Counted from the stretch's first letter, positions 16,756 through 25,411 are shown. The stretch: DNA of 51,232 bases from an uncultured bacterium (GCA_903907905.1 CAIVPX010000053.1:1-51232); one strand, 5' to 3'. Numbers and translations are program-made. The notes: generated by a model from the letters alone, not told the origin.

Positions 16756-17808
16756 TCATTCCGCGCTGATCTTCGCGCTCGCGACCACCCGCTTCCATTT
16801 CGCGATATCGCTTCGTACCAGGGCCCGGAGTTCGTCCGGTGTGCCGCCCACCGGCTCGCCGCCCAGCGTGTCGATGAGTTGACGTAACTCGGCGGTGGCC
16901 AGGAGCGCTACCACCGCCTCCCGAATCTGGCTGATGAGGGCGGGTGGGACCCCCGCCGGCGCAAACAGCCCGAACCAGGCGACAGTCTCGAAGCCCTTGA
17001 GGCCGCTTTCGTCGAGCGTGGGCGCTTCGGGCAGCATGCGCGTGCGGGCGAGCGTTGTGACCCCCAGCGCCCGCACGCGGCCCTGGCGGATGTGTCCGAC
17101 GGCAGGCGGCAGGTTGCCGAGAAAGAGCGCCACCTCGCCCGTCATGACCGCGTTGAGGGCGCCGACCGCGCCCTTGTAGGGGACGTGGAGCAGGTCAACG
17201 TTGGCCATGAGTTTGAAGAGTTCGGCCGAGAGATGGGCGGAGCTGCCGACACCGCCTGAGCCGTAGGAGAGTTTGCCTGGCTGAAGTTTTAGTAGTGCGA
17301 TCAGCTCGGCCACATTCGACACGCCCAGTGCAGGGTTGACCACCAGCACGTTGGGGGCGCGCATCACCAGCGTGACCGGGTCGAACCCCTTTTCGAGGTC
17401 GTAGGGCAGGGTGTAGATCGCAGCATTGATACCGTTGGAGCCGGCGTTACCCATTAGCAGGGTATGACCGTCCGCGGCCGCGTACACGGCTGCTTCGGTG
17501 CCGATGCGCCCGCCCGCGCCGACCCGGTTCTCGACCACGACCGGTTGCCCCCAGCGCTCGCTCAGTTTCTGGGCGACCAAGCGAGCGGTCAGGTCCGAGC
17601 CATCACCAGGCGGGCTGGGAACGATGAGGCGGACGGGTCGCTGCGGAAAGTTTTGAGCGTGAGCGGGGGCGCTGATCAACGCGGTGACAGCGCAGATCGC
17701 GAGCGCTATCGCCATCATGGCGTTTTGCGCAACTGTGCGGCGTCCCAACCGGCGCCGCTCCCGTTGCCCGGGCGGGATCGGGCCATGTGGGCCTGACGGT
17801 GCTTTCAT
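16756..17808 (-). CDS. Bug/TctC-family periplasmic solute-binding protein
   Basis: This is a TTT-type periplasmic receptor of 350 aa. The signal peptide is preceded by a long polar, Arg-rich stretch and runs through AIALAICAVTALISAPAHAQ; a start at the later Met-Met would also leave a normal signal peptide. Mature motifs are RLIVPSPPGDGSDLTAR, VVENRVGAGGRIG and HVPYKGAVGALNAV. The ATG overlaps the stop of the upstream acid-sugar dehydratase gene by 4 nt (17805-17808), so the two are translationally coupled and the receptor may bind a sugar acid. No TctAB genes accompany it. Confidence 0.92.
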   Translation of the reverse strand: MKAPSGPHGPIPPGQRERRRLGRRTVAQNAMMAIALAICAVTALISAPAHAQNFPQRPVRLIVPSPPGDGSDLTARLVAQKLSERWGQPVVVENRVGAGGRIGTEAAVYAAADGHTLLMGNAGSNGINAAIYTLPYDLEKGFDPVTLVMRAPNVLVVNPALGVSNVAELIALLKLQPGKLSYGSGGVGSSAHLSAELFKLMANVDLLHVPYKGAVGALNAVMTGEVALFLGNLPPAVGHIRQGRVRALGVTTLARTRMLPEAPTLDESGLKGFETVAWFGLFAPAGVPPALISQIREAVVALLATAELRQLIDTLGGEPVGGTPDELRALVRSDIAKWKRVVASAKISAE

Positions 17809-18947
17809 GTGGTGATCTCCAGGTGATCGAGATAGCTAGGCGCTAATTTGACGCCCAGACCTGGCCCCTCGGGCAAGGCGCTCGTGCCGTCCTGATACGG
17901 GGGGAGGCCTCCATTGGCCAGTTGCTCAAAGAGGGGGGTCTCGCCGTACTGCAACTCAAGCATGGGCATGCGATCGATGAGCGCGGCCACGTGAAGGCTA
18001 TGGGCGTGGCAGATGGGTCCGGTGGGATTGTGCGGCGAGCAGTCGGTGCCGTGCGTCGCTGCAAATTCGGCGATGCGCAGGGTTTGTTCAAGTCCCCCCG
18101 CGTATTTCACATCGGGCATCACCACATCGTAGAGCCCCGCCTCAAGAATCGGTCGGAACCCCTCGAGACCCACCATGGTTTCGGCACCAGCCAGGCGAAT
18201 GCCCCGGGCGTTGGCGAGTCGGCGGAGCCGAGCGATGAGCGGGTAATGTTCGGGTGTTTCGGCAACCGGGCACTCGTACCAGGTGACGCCCAGCGCGGCG
18301 AGCTCATGAACCATGTCCACCGCGGTTAGCTCGCTGAATCGCCAGTGACAGTCCACCATCAGCGAGCAGTGGCTGCGCTGGCCGTTCAGCGCAGCCCGCA
18401 CGGCAGCAATGCGCGCCAAAGCGAGGTCGATCGCGCCGCGGCTGCCGGCCCCGTCGGGCGTCACGCCATCGAAGGGGGCGATCTTCACGCCGGCAAAGCC
18501 CCGCGAGGCCGCCTCGAGCGCCCGTTGGGCAAACTGCTCGGCGCTGCGACTGGTGGTGCCCCGGTTGATGTTGGCATAGAGCGCCACGCGGCTTCGCCGG
18601 GGAGAGCCGAGGCAGGCGTGCAGCGACCGGCCTGCGACTTGGGCCAGCAGATCCTGCAATGCCTGCTCGATCGCGCTGAGGGCGGCGGCGTGGGCAAGGT
18701 CGGCCCGGTGGGTCAGGTGGGCGCGAACCCATCGGCCCAGATCGGCTGCGTTGCCGAACTGTGACGCTTGCAGCGACGGCCGCAGGTGCTCGAAGGCCGT
18801 GGCCACCGCGAGGTGGTTGGACTCAAGGCTGGCTTCGCCCAGCCCGGTGCGCCCGTCGGCATCGATCAGTTCGATGAAGATCCACACCGTTCGCGGCGAG
18901 ACGCGGACAGCCTTCAAGTGTGCGGCTTGAATGAGCAGGGCGTGCAT
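17805..18947 (-). CDS. Mandelate racemase/muconate lactonizing enzyme family dehydratase
   Basis: This enolase-superfamily enzyme (380 aa) abstracts the alpha proton of a carboxylate; the residues suggest acid-sugar dehydration. Metal ligands are Asp199 (MVDCHWRF), Glu225 (WYECPVAE) and Glu256 (AGAETMVG). His201 beside the first ligand and His306 in SPHNPTGP resemble the catalytic pair of D-galactonate-dehydratase-type members; Lys155 lies in GVKIAPFD. The N-terminal capping domain covers about residues 1-115. It is coupled to the Bug receptor downstream and divergent from a TRAP transporter operon. Galactonate, gluconate or another aldonate is plausible, but specificity in this family cannot be read from motifs alone. 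Confidence 0.9.
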   Translation of the reverse strand: MHALLIQAAHLKAVRVSPRTVWIFIELIDADGRTGLGEASLESNHLAVATAFEHLRPSLQASQFGNAADLGRWVRAHLTHRADLAHAAALSAIEQALQDLLAQVAGRSLHACLGSPRRSRVALYANINRGTTSRSAEQFAQRALEAASRGFAGVKIAPFDGVTPDGAGSRGAIDLALARIAAVRAALNGQRSHCSLMVDCHWRFSELTAVDMVHELAALGVTWYECPVAETPEHYPLIARLRRLANARGIRLAGAETMVGLEGFRPILEAGLYDVVMPDVKYAGGLEQTLRIAEFAATHGTDCSPHNPTGPICHAHSLHVAALIDRMPMLELQYGETPLFEQLANGGLPPYQDGTSALPEGPGLGVKLAPSYLDHLEITT

Positions 18948-18984
18948 GCTCGTGATGCTAACAGCGTGCTTGGCCGCCTAAAGC

Positions 18985-19003
18985 TTGCATGGGGTTGCAT
19001 GGG
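18985..19003. repeat. TTGCATGGG direct repeat in divergent promoter region
   Basis: TTGCATGGG occurs twice (18985-18993 and 18995-19003), spaced 10 bp, about one helical turn, so both copies face the same side of the DNA. They lie between the divergent dehydratase and TRAP operons, upstream of the TRAP promoter, and are candidate regulator sites. Confidence 0.45.
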
Positions 19004-19024
19004 CCCGAAATTGAGTGGCCAGCC

Positions 19025-19054
19025 TTGACGCCCTTGGGCCCCTGCGCCTAGGAT
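19025..19054 (+). promoter_or_regulatory. Putative sigma70 promoter of the TRAP operon
   Basis: TTGACG (19025-19030) and TAGGAT (19049-19054) are separated by 18 bp. The start codon of the TRAP receptor is at 19125. The inverted repeat at 19056-19082 directly follows the -10 element. Confidence 0.55.
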
Positions 19055-19055
19055 G

Positions 19056-19082
19056 GCTCGGTTTCGCACACCATAACCGAGC
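19056..19082. promoter_or_regulatory. Inverted repeat (operator or 5'UTR hairpin) before TRAP genes
   Basis: GCTCGGTT (19056-19063) and AACCGAGC (19075-19082) are perfect 8-bp inverted arms separated by 11 nt. The position directly downstream of the -10 fits a repressor operator or a hairpin at the 5' end of the transcript. Confidence 0.5.
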
Positions 19083-19124
19083 AGTCCGTTGATCCGACGG
19101 TTCGCCACACAGGGAGGAGACCCC

Positions 19125-20156
19125 ATGAGTAATCCGCTATCCCGGCGTCATTTCATTGCTTCAAGTGCGGCCGGTGCCGTGCTGGCAGCGCCTGCAGTCG
19201 TCAGCGCACAGCCAAAGATCCGCTGGCGCGCCCAGTCCATGTGGAGCGCTGCCGAGACCACCTACAAGGCTTTCGAGAGCTTCTGCAAGCGCGTGGGCGA
19301 AGCGACCGGCGGACGTCTCGAAATTCAGCCATTCCCGGCTGCTGCAGTCGTGGGCGTATTCGAGTCGCTCGATGCCGTATCGGCGGGGGTGCTCGATGCT
19401 CATTCGTCGGCGCCGGTCTACTGGAGCGGCAAGGACGCGGGTTTCTCGGTGCTGGGCGACCTCAACTTTGCCTATACCCACCCGTGGCAGGCCGAGGCCT
19501 GGTTCTATCATCGCGGCGGCCTGGACCTGCTGCGCGAGGCCTATGCCCGCTACAACGTCTATCCGGTGGGCGTGTCCTGGTGGGGCGCCGAGGCGCTGGT
19601 GTCCAAGAAGCCCTTGCCCGGTACGGCCGAGCTCAAGGGGCTCAAGGTTCGCACCCCTCAGGGCATGTTCGCCGAAATCATTACCAAGTTCGGGGCGTCG
19701 GTCGTGGTCGTGCCCGGTGGCGAGGTCTACTCGGCGCTCGACAAGGGCGTGGTCGATGCCGCTGACTGGGGCACCGAGTCGATGAATTTCCGCATGGGCT
19801 TTTTCGACGTGGCGAAAACCTCCGTGCGGATCGGCCACTCCATGCCGGTGCAGGAGTTCACGGTCAACTCGGGCAAGTGGAACGCGCTCACCCCCGACCT
19901 CAAGGCGATCGTGTCCAGTTGCGTTCGCGAATGGACCTGGGATCAGGTGCAGCGCATCGCCGTGGAAGATACCGATGCCATGGCCAATATTCGTGGCAAG
20001 AGTGGCACGGCCACCAGTTGGAACGAGGCCGAACTGGGCAAGATCCGAGGTGTTGCCACCAAGACCTGGGAAGAGTGGTCGAAGAAAACACCCTTCGCCA
20101 AGAAAGCCTACGACTCGCAGATCGCCTGGCTCAAGGCGCTCGGTATCCAGGTATGA
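19125..20156 (+). CDS. dctP: TRAP transporter substrate-binding protein DctP
   Basis: This is the periplasmic receptor of a TRAP transporter, 343 aa. The N-terminus SRRHFIASSAAGAVLAAPAV is a twin-arginine-type signal, so it is probably exported folded via Tat. The body shows the DctP fold around LKGLKVRTPQGMFAEI and GGEVYSALDKGVVDAADWG, where Arg of the VRTP strand usually pairs with a substrate carboxylate. The start at 19125 follows AGGGAGGAG (19111-19119). It is the first gene of a receptor, DctQ, DctM, dioxygenase operon and overlaps dctQ by 4 nt. The neighbouring acid-sugar dehydratase suggests a hydroxy- or sugar-acid ligand. Confidence 0.93.
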   Translation: MSNPLSRRHFIASSAAGAVLAAPAVVSAQPKIRWRAQSMWSAAETTYKAFESFCKRVGEATGGRLEIQPFPAAAVVGVFESLDAVSAGVLDAHSSAPVYWSGKDAGFSVLGDLNFAYTHPWQAEAWFYHRGGLDLLREAYARYNVYPVGVSWWGAEALVSKKPLPGTAELKGLKVRTPQGMFAEIITKFGASVVVVPGGEVYSALDKGVVDAADWGTESMNFRMGFFDVAKTSVRIGHSMPVQEFTVNSGKWNALTPDLKAIVSSCVREWTWDQVQRIAVEDTDAMANIRGKSGTATSWNEAELGKIRGVATKTWEEWSKKTPFAKKAYDSQIAWLKALGIQV

Positions 20157-20722
20157 GCGTCGGTGCCGGTGGGGCGACGCATCGCCCCGACCGGCCCGAG
20201 TTGACAGCCTGGTGCGATCGCATCGACCGCCTCAACGAGGCGGTGGGCTGGCTCATGGGGCCGATGATCATTTTCGTCACGGGTGCGATTCTGTATGAGG
20301 TCGTGTCGCGGGGCATCTTCAACATCGCCACGATCTGGGTGAGCGAGGCCACCGTTTACGGGTCGGCGGCCGTCTACCTGCTGACCGGCGGCTACGCGAT
20401 GCTGCATCGACGGCACGTCCGGATCGATGCGCTCTTCGATCGCCTCTCCGTGAGTGCCAAGCGTCGGATGGATCTGCTGGCGCTGCCCTTTCTGCTGGCC
20501 TATGCCCTCACGCTGCTGGTGGTTGGCGGTCAAACGGCCTGGACCTCTTTCCTGCAGCACGAGGGGACGGGCACACCCTGGAACCCGGCGATCTGGCCCA
20601 TCAAGGCCTGCATCCCGCTGGCGGGGCTGTTGCTGCTGCTGCAGACCTTCTCCAATACCCTGCGTGATATGGGAATCATCCGACCGGCTACCAATTCGGC
20701 TCCGAGCGAGGGGCAAGCATGA
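20153..20722 (+). CDS. dctQ: TRAP transporter small permease DctQ
   Basis: This is the small membrane subunit of the TRAP transporter, 189 aa with four hydrophobic segments, beginning in WLMGPMIIFVTGAILYEV. The segments WVSEATVYGSAAVYLLTGGY and RRHVRIDALFDRL are typical of DctQ. Its ATG overlaps the receptor stop (ATGA, 20153-20156) and its own stop overlaps the DctM start (20719-20722). Confidence 0.92.
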   Translation: MSVGAGGATHRPDRPELTAWCDRIDRLNEAVGWLMGPMIIFVTGAILYEVVSRGIFNIATIWVSEATVYGSAAVYLLTGGYAMLHRRHVRIDALFDRLSVSAKRRMDLLALPFLLAYALTLLVVGGQTAWTSFLQHEGTGTPWNPAIWPIKACIPLAGLLLLLQTFSNTLRDMGIIRPATNSAPSEGQA

Positions 20723-22035
20723 GTATTGAACTGATTTCCGTGCTCATGGCGGTCTCGTTCATGGGCCTGCTGCTGATCGGCCTGCCGCTGGCCTTCGCAG
20801 CCGGGGCCTGCGCGATCGTGTTTGGCCTGGCCATGTACGGCCCGCCCGGGCTCACGCTCGTCGTCAGTCGCGTGTTCACGCTTTTGGGCAACAACGTCCT
20901 GATCTCAGTGCCGCTGTTCGTGTTCATGGCCTGTCTGCTCGAACGATCGGGCATTGCTGAAGACATCTTCGCCGTGGTGAGCGCCTGGGCAGGCAAGGTG
21001 CCCGGCGGGCTGGCGGTGGCGGTGATCATCACCAGCACGCTCATGGCGGCGATGGTGGGCGTGCTGGGGGCCGAGGTGGTCACGATCGGCATCGTGGCGC
21101 TGCCGGCCATGTTGGCGCGCGGCTATCGTAAGGAGCTTGCGTTAGGTTGTATCTGCGCCGGGGGCGGGTTGTCGACGCTCATTCCGCCCTCGGTCGTCTT
21201 CATCATGTACGGCCTCACGGCCGGCGTCTCGATCGGGCAGTTGTATGTCGCGGGCATCATTCCGGGTCTGATGCTCGCCTCGCTCTACATCGCCTACATC
21301 ATCATCCACGCCAAGCTCGACCCGACGCTCGCGCCTCGCGAGGCCGCCGCCGAGTCAGCTCTGCCCATGGCCGAAAAGCTCGCGCTGCTTGGCAAACTGG
21401 TGCTGCCGTCGTTTGTCGTGTTCGCGGTGCTGGGGTCCCTGTACCTGGGCTGGGCCACACCGACCGAAGCCGGTGGCGTCGGGGTGGCGGGTGCAGCCCT
21501 CGCTGCAGTTGTGCGGCGCCGCCTTACCTGGGCGGCGGTGCGCCACGCGGTCACTGAAACCACCCGCACCACGGCCATGCTCTATTGGCTGTTTTTCGGC
21601 TCGTCTGCGCTGATCGGCGTCTACACGCTGGCCGGGGGCACGGCCATGATCCAGCGCATGCTCGAGGCCTTTCCGCTGGGACCCATCGGCGTCATGATCC
21701 TTATCCAGGTGGTGTGGATCGTACTGGGCTGCTTCATCGACTGGATCGGGATCCTGCTGCTGACCGCGCCCATTTTCGTGCCGGTCGCGACCAAGATGGG
21801 CTTTGATCCGGTCTGGCTCGGTGTGATGTTCTGCATGAACATGCAGATCTCGTACATTTCGCCGCCCTTCGGGCCCGCAGCCTTTTATCTGAAAGGCGTG
21901 GCGCCGCCGGGCATCTCGCTTTCCGATATATTCCGATCGATCTGGCCCTACATGGGGCTGCAGTTCATCGCGTTGAGTTTGCTGATTGCCTTTCCGCAAC
22001 TCGCGCTCTGGCTGCCTTCCACGATGAATCGCTGA
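20719..22035 (+). CDS. dctM: TRAP transporter large permease DctM
   Basis: This is the ion-coupled transport subunit of the TRAP system, 438 aa with about 12 hydrophobic segments. Family features include FMACLLERSGIAEDIF, CICAGGGLSTLIPPSVVF and the GCFIDWIGILLLTAPIF segment, which contain the conserved loops thought to bind sodium and substrate. Together with the upstream genes it makes a complete TRAP transporter. The dioxygenase gene follows after 15 nt. Confidence 0.94.
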   Translation: MSIELISVLMAVSFMGLLLIGLPLAFAAGACAIVFGLAMYGPPGLTLVVSRVFTLLGNNVLISVPLFVFMACLLERSGIAEDIFAVVSAWAGKVPGGLAVAVIITSTLMAAMVGVLGAEVVTIGIVALPAMLARGYRKELALGCICAGGGLSTLIPPSVVFIMYGLTAGVSIGQLYVAGIIPGLMLASLYIAYIIIHAKLDPTLAPREAAAESALPMAEKLALLGKLVLPSFVVFAVLGSLYLGWATPTEAGGVGVAGAALAAVVRRRLTWAAVRHAVTETTRTTAMLYWLFFGSSALIGVYTLAGGTAMIQRMLEAFPLGPIGVMILIQVVWIVLGCFIDWIGILLLTAPIFVPVATKMGFDPVWLGVMFCMNMQISYISPPFGPAAFYLKGVAPPGISLSDIFRSIWPYMGLQFIALSLLIAFPQLALWLPSTMNR

Positions 22036-22050
22036 CGAGAGGAGTCGAGT

Positions 22051-22908
22051 ATGCCCAAGATGCTGAGCGAGTTGCAGGTCAAGCAGTTTCAGGACGAGGG
22101 CTACGTTCCGCGGGTGCGGGTCATGAGCGAGGCGGATGCGCTCGCCATTCGCGACAAGCTCGAGGCCTTCGAGCGCTCGAGCGGCGGCCCGCTGCGGGGC
22201 GATTTGCGGCACAAGTCGCATCTCATCTTCAAGTTCTTGTCCGACGTGGTGTTTCTCGATCCCATCGTCGATGCGATCCAGGACCTTTACGGCCCCGACT
22301 TGCTTTGCTGGAACAGCAACTTCTTCATCAAGGAGGCGCGCACGCCGGCCTTCGTGTCCTGGCATCAGGACTCCACGTACTGGGGGCTGTCCTCACCCGA
22401 CGTGGTCACGGCCTGGGTGGCGTTCAGCGAGAGTAATGAGGCGAGCGGCGCCATGTCCGTCATTCCGGGCACCCACCTCATGGATCAGGTGCCGCATCGC
22501 GACACCTTCTCGAACGACAACCTGCTCACCCGCGGGCAGGAGGTGGCCGTCGAGGTCGACAAGAGCAAGGCCGTGCGTCTTGATCTGAGACCCGGTGAGA
22601 TGTCCCTGCACCACGTGCGGATCGTGCATGGGTCGCCGCCCAATCAGTCGGACGATCGTCGCATTGGTTTTGCGATCCGCTACATCCCCACCTCGGTGCG
22701 CCAGTTGCACGGCGAGGATGGCGCTACGCTGGTGCGGGGCGCCGATCGCTACAACACCTTCTTTCACGAGCCTCGCGCCCAGGCCGACATGCAAGCCGAC
22801 ATGCTGGCGCTGCACAAGTCACTCGCTGAAAAGAGCGCCAAGATTCTTTATCGGGGGACCAAGATCCAGTCGTACGAAGATGGTGCGGCCAAGGGGGCGT
22901 ACCGCTGA
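22051..22908 (+). CDS. Phytanoyl-CoA dioxygenase (PhyH) family protein
   Basis: This is a non-haem Fe(II)/2-oxoglutarate-dependent oxygenase, 285 aa. The iron facial triad is visible as His105-x-Asp107 in SWHQDSTYWG and His193 in RIVHGSPPNQS; Arg210 in FAIRYIP is placed to bind 2-oxoglutarate. The start is supported by GAGAGGAG before 22051. It is the fourth gene of the TRAP operon, so it probably hydroxylates the imported compound, or a derivative of it, as an early catabolic step. The family also includes halogenases and ectoine hydroxylase; the presence of Asp in HxD argues for hydroxylation. Confidence 0.9.
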   Translation: MPKMLSELQVKQFQDEGYVPRVRVMSEADALAIRDKLEAFERSSGGPLRGDLRHKSHLIFKFLSDVVFLDPIVDAIQDLYGPDLLCWNSNFFIKEARTPAFVSWHQDSTYWGLSSPDVVTAWVAFSESNEASGAMSVIPGTHLMDQVPHRDTFSNDNLLTRGQEVAVEVDKSKAVRLDLRPGEMSLHHVRIVHGSPPNQSDDRRIGFAIRYIPTSVRQLHGEDGATLVRGADRYNTFFHEPRAQADMQADMLALHKSLAEKSAKILYRGTKIQSYEDGAAKGAYR

Positions 22909-22920
22909 GTGGTGGCGGGG

Positions 22921-22938
22921 GTCTGGTAGCGCTCAGAC
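22921..22938. terminator. Imperfect hairpin between convergent genes
   Basis: GTCTG (22921-22925) and CAGAC (22934-22938) flank an 8-nt centre containing AGCGCT, between the convergent ends of the dioxygenase gene and the cyclophilin lipoprotein gene. There is no T-tract; a weak candidate for a shared transcription end. Confidence 0.3.
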
Positions 22939-22986
22939 ACCTGGTTGTCCCTCGAGCATGTCGCCAGGTCGATTGCCGACCTGCAT

Positions 22987-24177
22987 CTACTTCACCCTGA
23001 AAGCCGTTCCGATCACCGGTGGGGTGCTCGGCTGACTCGGCTCGCCAGCCACCGTATTGATGACGGGCGTTGCACGCAGTGCAGTCAGTGTGGTGCCTGC
23101 GTCATAAATGACTTTGCCAAAGACGAGGGGCAGGCTGTTGGGGTCGAGCGCGTTGCCGCTTGAATCGAGGCTGGGGTTGTCGACAAAGTTGATGAAGAAG
23201 CGGTTTTGCAGCTGGAAGACTGCGGCGGTGCTGTCGTAGACGGGAACCAGGCCGACGCTACCCGCGAGGTTGAGCAGTCCGGTGGCCTCGCGCGCGACCG
23301 GCGGATAGGTGGCGACCTTGCGATTGAAGTTTCCACCTGAGTAGGTATAGGCACCAGCCTCTCCGAGGCCGATCGGATGGGCAGCACCGGGCGTGCCCAG
23401 GATCCGGTGGAACACGGTGCCGTCGTAGAAGCCGTCGTTGACGTAGGCGAGGAAATTACCGCTGCTGAGTGGCGCCCGCTGATCATCGAGTTCGACCGCC
23501 AGTTCTCCTGCGCTTGTGACCAGGCAGACGACCGGTCCGACGACACTGGGCTGGGTGGCGGCCGCCATCAGCGCCGACGAGCAAGGGCCGCTAATCGGCG
23601 CACTGATATTGCCGCTGCCGTCCCGAGTCCACATCGTGTAGACGGGCAGCGGCAATTGCTGGGCGACGGCTTTCGCAATGGTGGTTTGCCAGCAGGCGTC
23701 GGTGCTTGAGGGCGTACTGGTGTCGCTGGCCTTGAAGCACCAACCGGTGGTGCCTGTGAACGTGTCATAGCCCGCCAGCCGAATCTGGCCACCGCTTCGC
23801 GTGACGACCAGCGCATCGCTGTATATGTTCCAAGTGAAGTTGCGGCTCGATTTACCCGACTCGGTGGCGACGGTGACAGCCACCGGGTAGGTGCCGACGG
23901 TTGTAGCGGTGCCGGTGATGTTGCCGCTTGCGGGGTCGAGACTGATCCCGGGGGGCAGGCCGCTCGCAGCGTAACTGAGCGTCTTGCCGTCCTTGCTCGT
24001 GGCCTTGACCTGAAGCGTTGAGATGGGCCGCCCCGTCAGGGAGTACTGGCTGATGATGCCCAGCACACTCACGGCTGGCGTGCTGTCGCCCTGTGGGCCA
24101 CAGCCCGTCAGCAGGGCGACCATGAGCGAGAGGACGGCAATCAGCCAGTGTGGTCGGGTCGGAGCATGGAGGGGCAT
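22987..24177 (-). CDS. Lipoprotein with Ig-like and degenerate cyclophilin-type PPIase domains
   Basis: A 396-aa predicted lipoprotein. The signal has a lipobox LLTGC (Cys26). Residues about 38-118 look like a putative Ig (He_PIG) domain: LSYAASGLPPGISLDPASGN. Residues about 212-390 align with cyclophilin: GELAVELDDQRAPLSSGNFL, YDGTVFHRIL, NRFFINFVDN and PLVFGKVIY. The core after FHR, normally F-x-I-Q-G-G-D, is replaced by GTPGAAHPIGLG, so the usual catalytic Gln is missing and activity is doubtful. The middle (about 120-210) carries four Cys and matches nothing I recognise. The start at 24177 is chosen for the signal peptide, with AGGAAA upstream. It stands alone, convergent with the TRAP operon. 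Confidence 0.85.
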   Translation of the reverse strand: MPLHAPTRPHWLIAVLSLMVALLTGCGPQGDSTPAVSVLGIISQYSLTGRPISTLQVKATSKDGKTLSYAASGLPPGISLDPASGNITGTATTVGTYPVAVTVATESGKSSRNFTWNIYSDALVVTRSGGQIRLAGYDTFTGTTGWCFKASDTSTPSSTDACWQTTIAKAVAQQLPLPVYTMWTRDGSGNISAPISGPCSSALMAAATQPSVVGPVVCLVTSAGELAVELDDQRAPLSSGNFLAYVNDGFYDGTVFHRILGTPGAAHPIGLGEAGAYTYSGGNFNRKVATYPPVAREATGLLNLAGSVGLVPVYDSTAAVFQLQNRFFINFVDNPSLDSSGNALDPNSLPLVFGKVIYDAGTTLTALRATPVINTVAGEPSQPSTPPVIGTAFRVK

Positions 24178-24189
24178 GGCCGGGGTTTC

Positions 24190-24219
24190 CTGAATCCGCT
24201 GAATCCGGCTGGCAGTATA
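24190..24219 (-). promoter_or_regulatory. -10 element and tandem CTGAATCCG repeat before the lipoprotein gene
   Basis: On the reverse strand TATACT (24219-24214) is a good -10 element for the lipoprotein gene; its -35 is weak. Directly downstream lies a perfect tandem duplication of a 9-mer, read on the forward strand as CTGAATCCG at 24190-24198 and 24199-24207. The rest of the 196-bp gap up to 24373 holds only an imperfect inverted repeat around GCTTTGATCGAAGC. Confidence 0.4.
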
Positions 24220-24373
24220 GGGGATCGGCCCCCCGGGATCGAGTCGGGTGCATGCCAAATCGCGCGCGGGGCGCTGCTGCGCAGCGGGCAATCAGGCTAA
24301 GCTTTGATCGAAGCGACCCGGACCCCGAGTCGCATCCCCTTTGCCGGTTTTCGGTCAATGGAGTGCTCTCGAC

Positions 24374-25342
24374 GTGAATGATGAGGTGGCCGCACCGGCC
24401 CTGCAGGTGCTTAGCACGGGCTTGGGCTTTCCCGAGGGCCCCATCGCGATGGACGACGGCAGCGTGCTGCTGGTTGAAATCGAGACTCGAACCCTTTCCC
24501 GGATCATGCCCTGTGGCGAGCGCCGCGTGGTCGCCCAATTGCGTGGCGGACCCAATGGCGCGGCGATCGGCCCCGACGGGCGTTGTTACGTCTGCAACAA
24601 CGGAGGCCTGCGCTTTGTTCGCAAAGACGGATTGCTGATGCCGGTGGGGACACCATCCGACTACGCGGGTGGCTGGATCGAGGCGGTCGACCTAAATACT
24701 GGCGAGAGCGAGATCCTGTATCGCAGTTGCGGCGACATCCCGCTGCGCGCGCCAAACGATCTGGTGTTCGACCAGCATGGCGGCTTCTGGTTCAGCGACA
24801 ACGGAAAGATCGTCGATCGCACGCGCGATCGCGGTGCGGTGTTTTATGCGAGTGCCGATGGCCGCTTCATCCGGCAGGTGATCTATCCGCTGGAGGGACC
24901 GAATGGGGTGGGTTTGTCCCCGGATGACCGGGTGCTCTACGTTGCCGAGTCCTGGACGGCCCGCGTCTGGTGCTACGAAATTGCCGGGCCGGGCGAAATC
25001 CGCCGCGTGGTCGGGCCCGTACCGTGGGAGCGCGGCCGACTGCTCATCGGGTTGGGCGGTTACTCGGTACTCGACTCGATGGCCATCGACGCGGCGGGCA
25101 ATGTCTGTGTCGCTGATTTTCCCACCCATGGCATCACGGTGATTTCGCCCGGGGGAGAAATCATCGAACGTCATCCCATGCCCGACGTGTTCACCACCAA
25201 CCTCTGCTTTGGCGGCCCTGGGCTGCAGACCGCCTTCGTCACGCTGTCGTCGGCCGGCCAGTTGGTGTCCTTGCCCTGGCCCAGGGGCGGACTGCCCCTG
25301 CACTGGCTCAACCGGCGCGACGGAACCGTACCTGCAGACTGA
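24374..25342 (+). CDS. SMP-30/gluconolactonase/LRE family protein
   Basis: This is a six-bladed beta-propeller hydrolase of the SMP-30/gluconolactonase family, about 322 aa. Conserved metal-site segments are visible: GFPEGPIAMDDG (ligand Glu), RAPNDLVFDQHGGFWFSD (ligand Asn), GPNGVGLSPDDRVLYVAES and LDSMAIDAAGNVCVADF (ligand Asp). Members hydrolyse sugar lactones or related esters. The start is uncertain; the GTG at 24374 gives a normal family N-terminus, and a TTG at 24341 would add 11 residues. It faces the aroQ-type gene tail to tail. A lactonase fits the sugar- or cyclitol-acid theme of this region. Confidence 0.88.
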   Translation: MNDEVAAPALQVLSTGLGFPEGPIAMDDGSVLLVEIETRTLSRIMPCGERRVVAQLRGGPNGAAIGPDGRCYVCNNGGLRFVRKDGLLMPVGTPSDYAGGWIEAVDLNTGESEILYRSCGDIPLRAPNDLVFDQHGGFWFSDNGKIVDRTRDRGAVFYASADGRFIRQVIYPLEGPNGVGLSPDDRVLYVAESWTARVWCYEIAGPGEIRRVVGPVPWERGRLLIGLGGYSVLDSMAIDAAGNVCVADFPTHGITVISPGGEIIERHPMPDVFTTNLCFGGPGLQTAFVTLSSAGQLVSLPWPRGGLPLHWLNRRDGTVPAD

Positions 25343-25411
25343 GGCGCCGGTTGCCGCACCAGACTTGGCCGCGTGGAGTGGGCCGCGCCAGGGTTGTCCA
25401 CCGCATTTGGA

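Noticed and set aside
18985-19003. Short direct repeat as an attachment site or IS target duplication.
   Set aside because: The copies are 1 bp apart with no element between them and no recombinase gene nearby; a regulator site is more likely.
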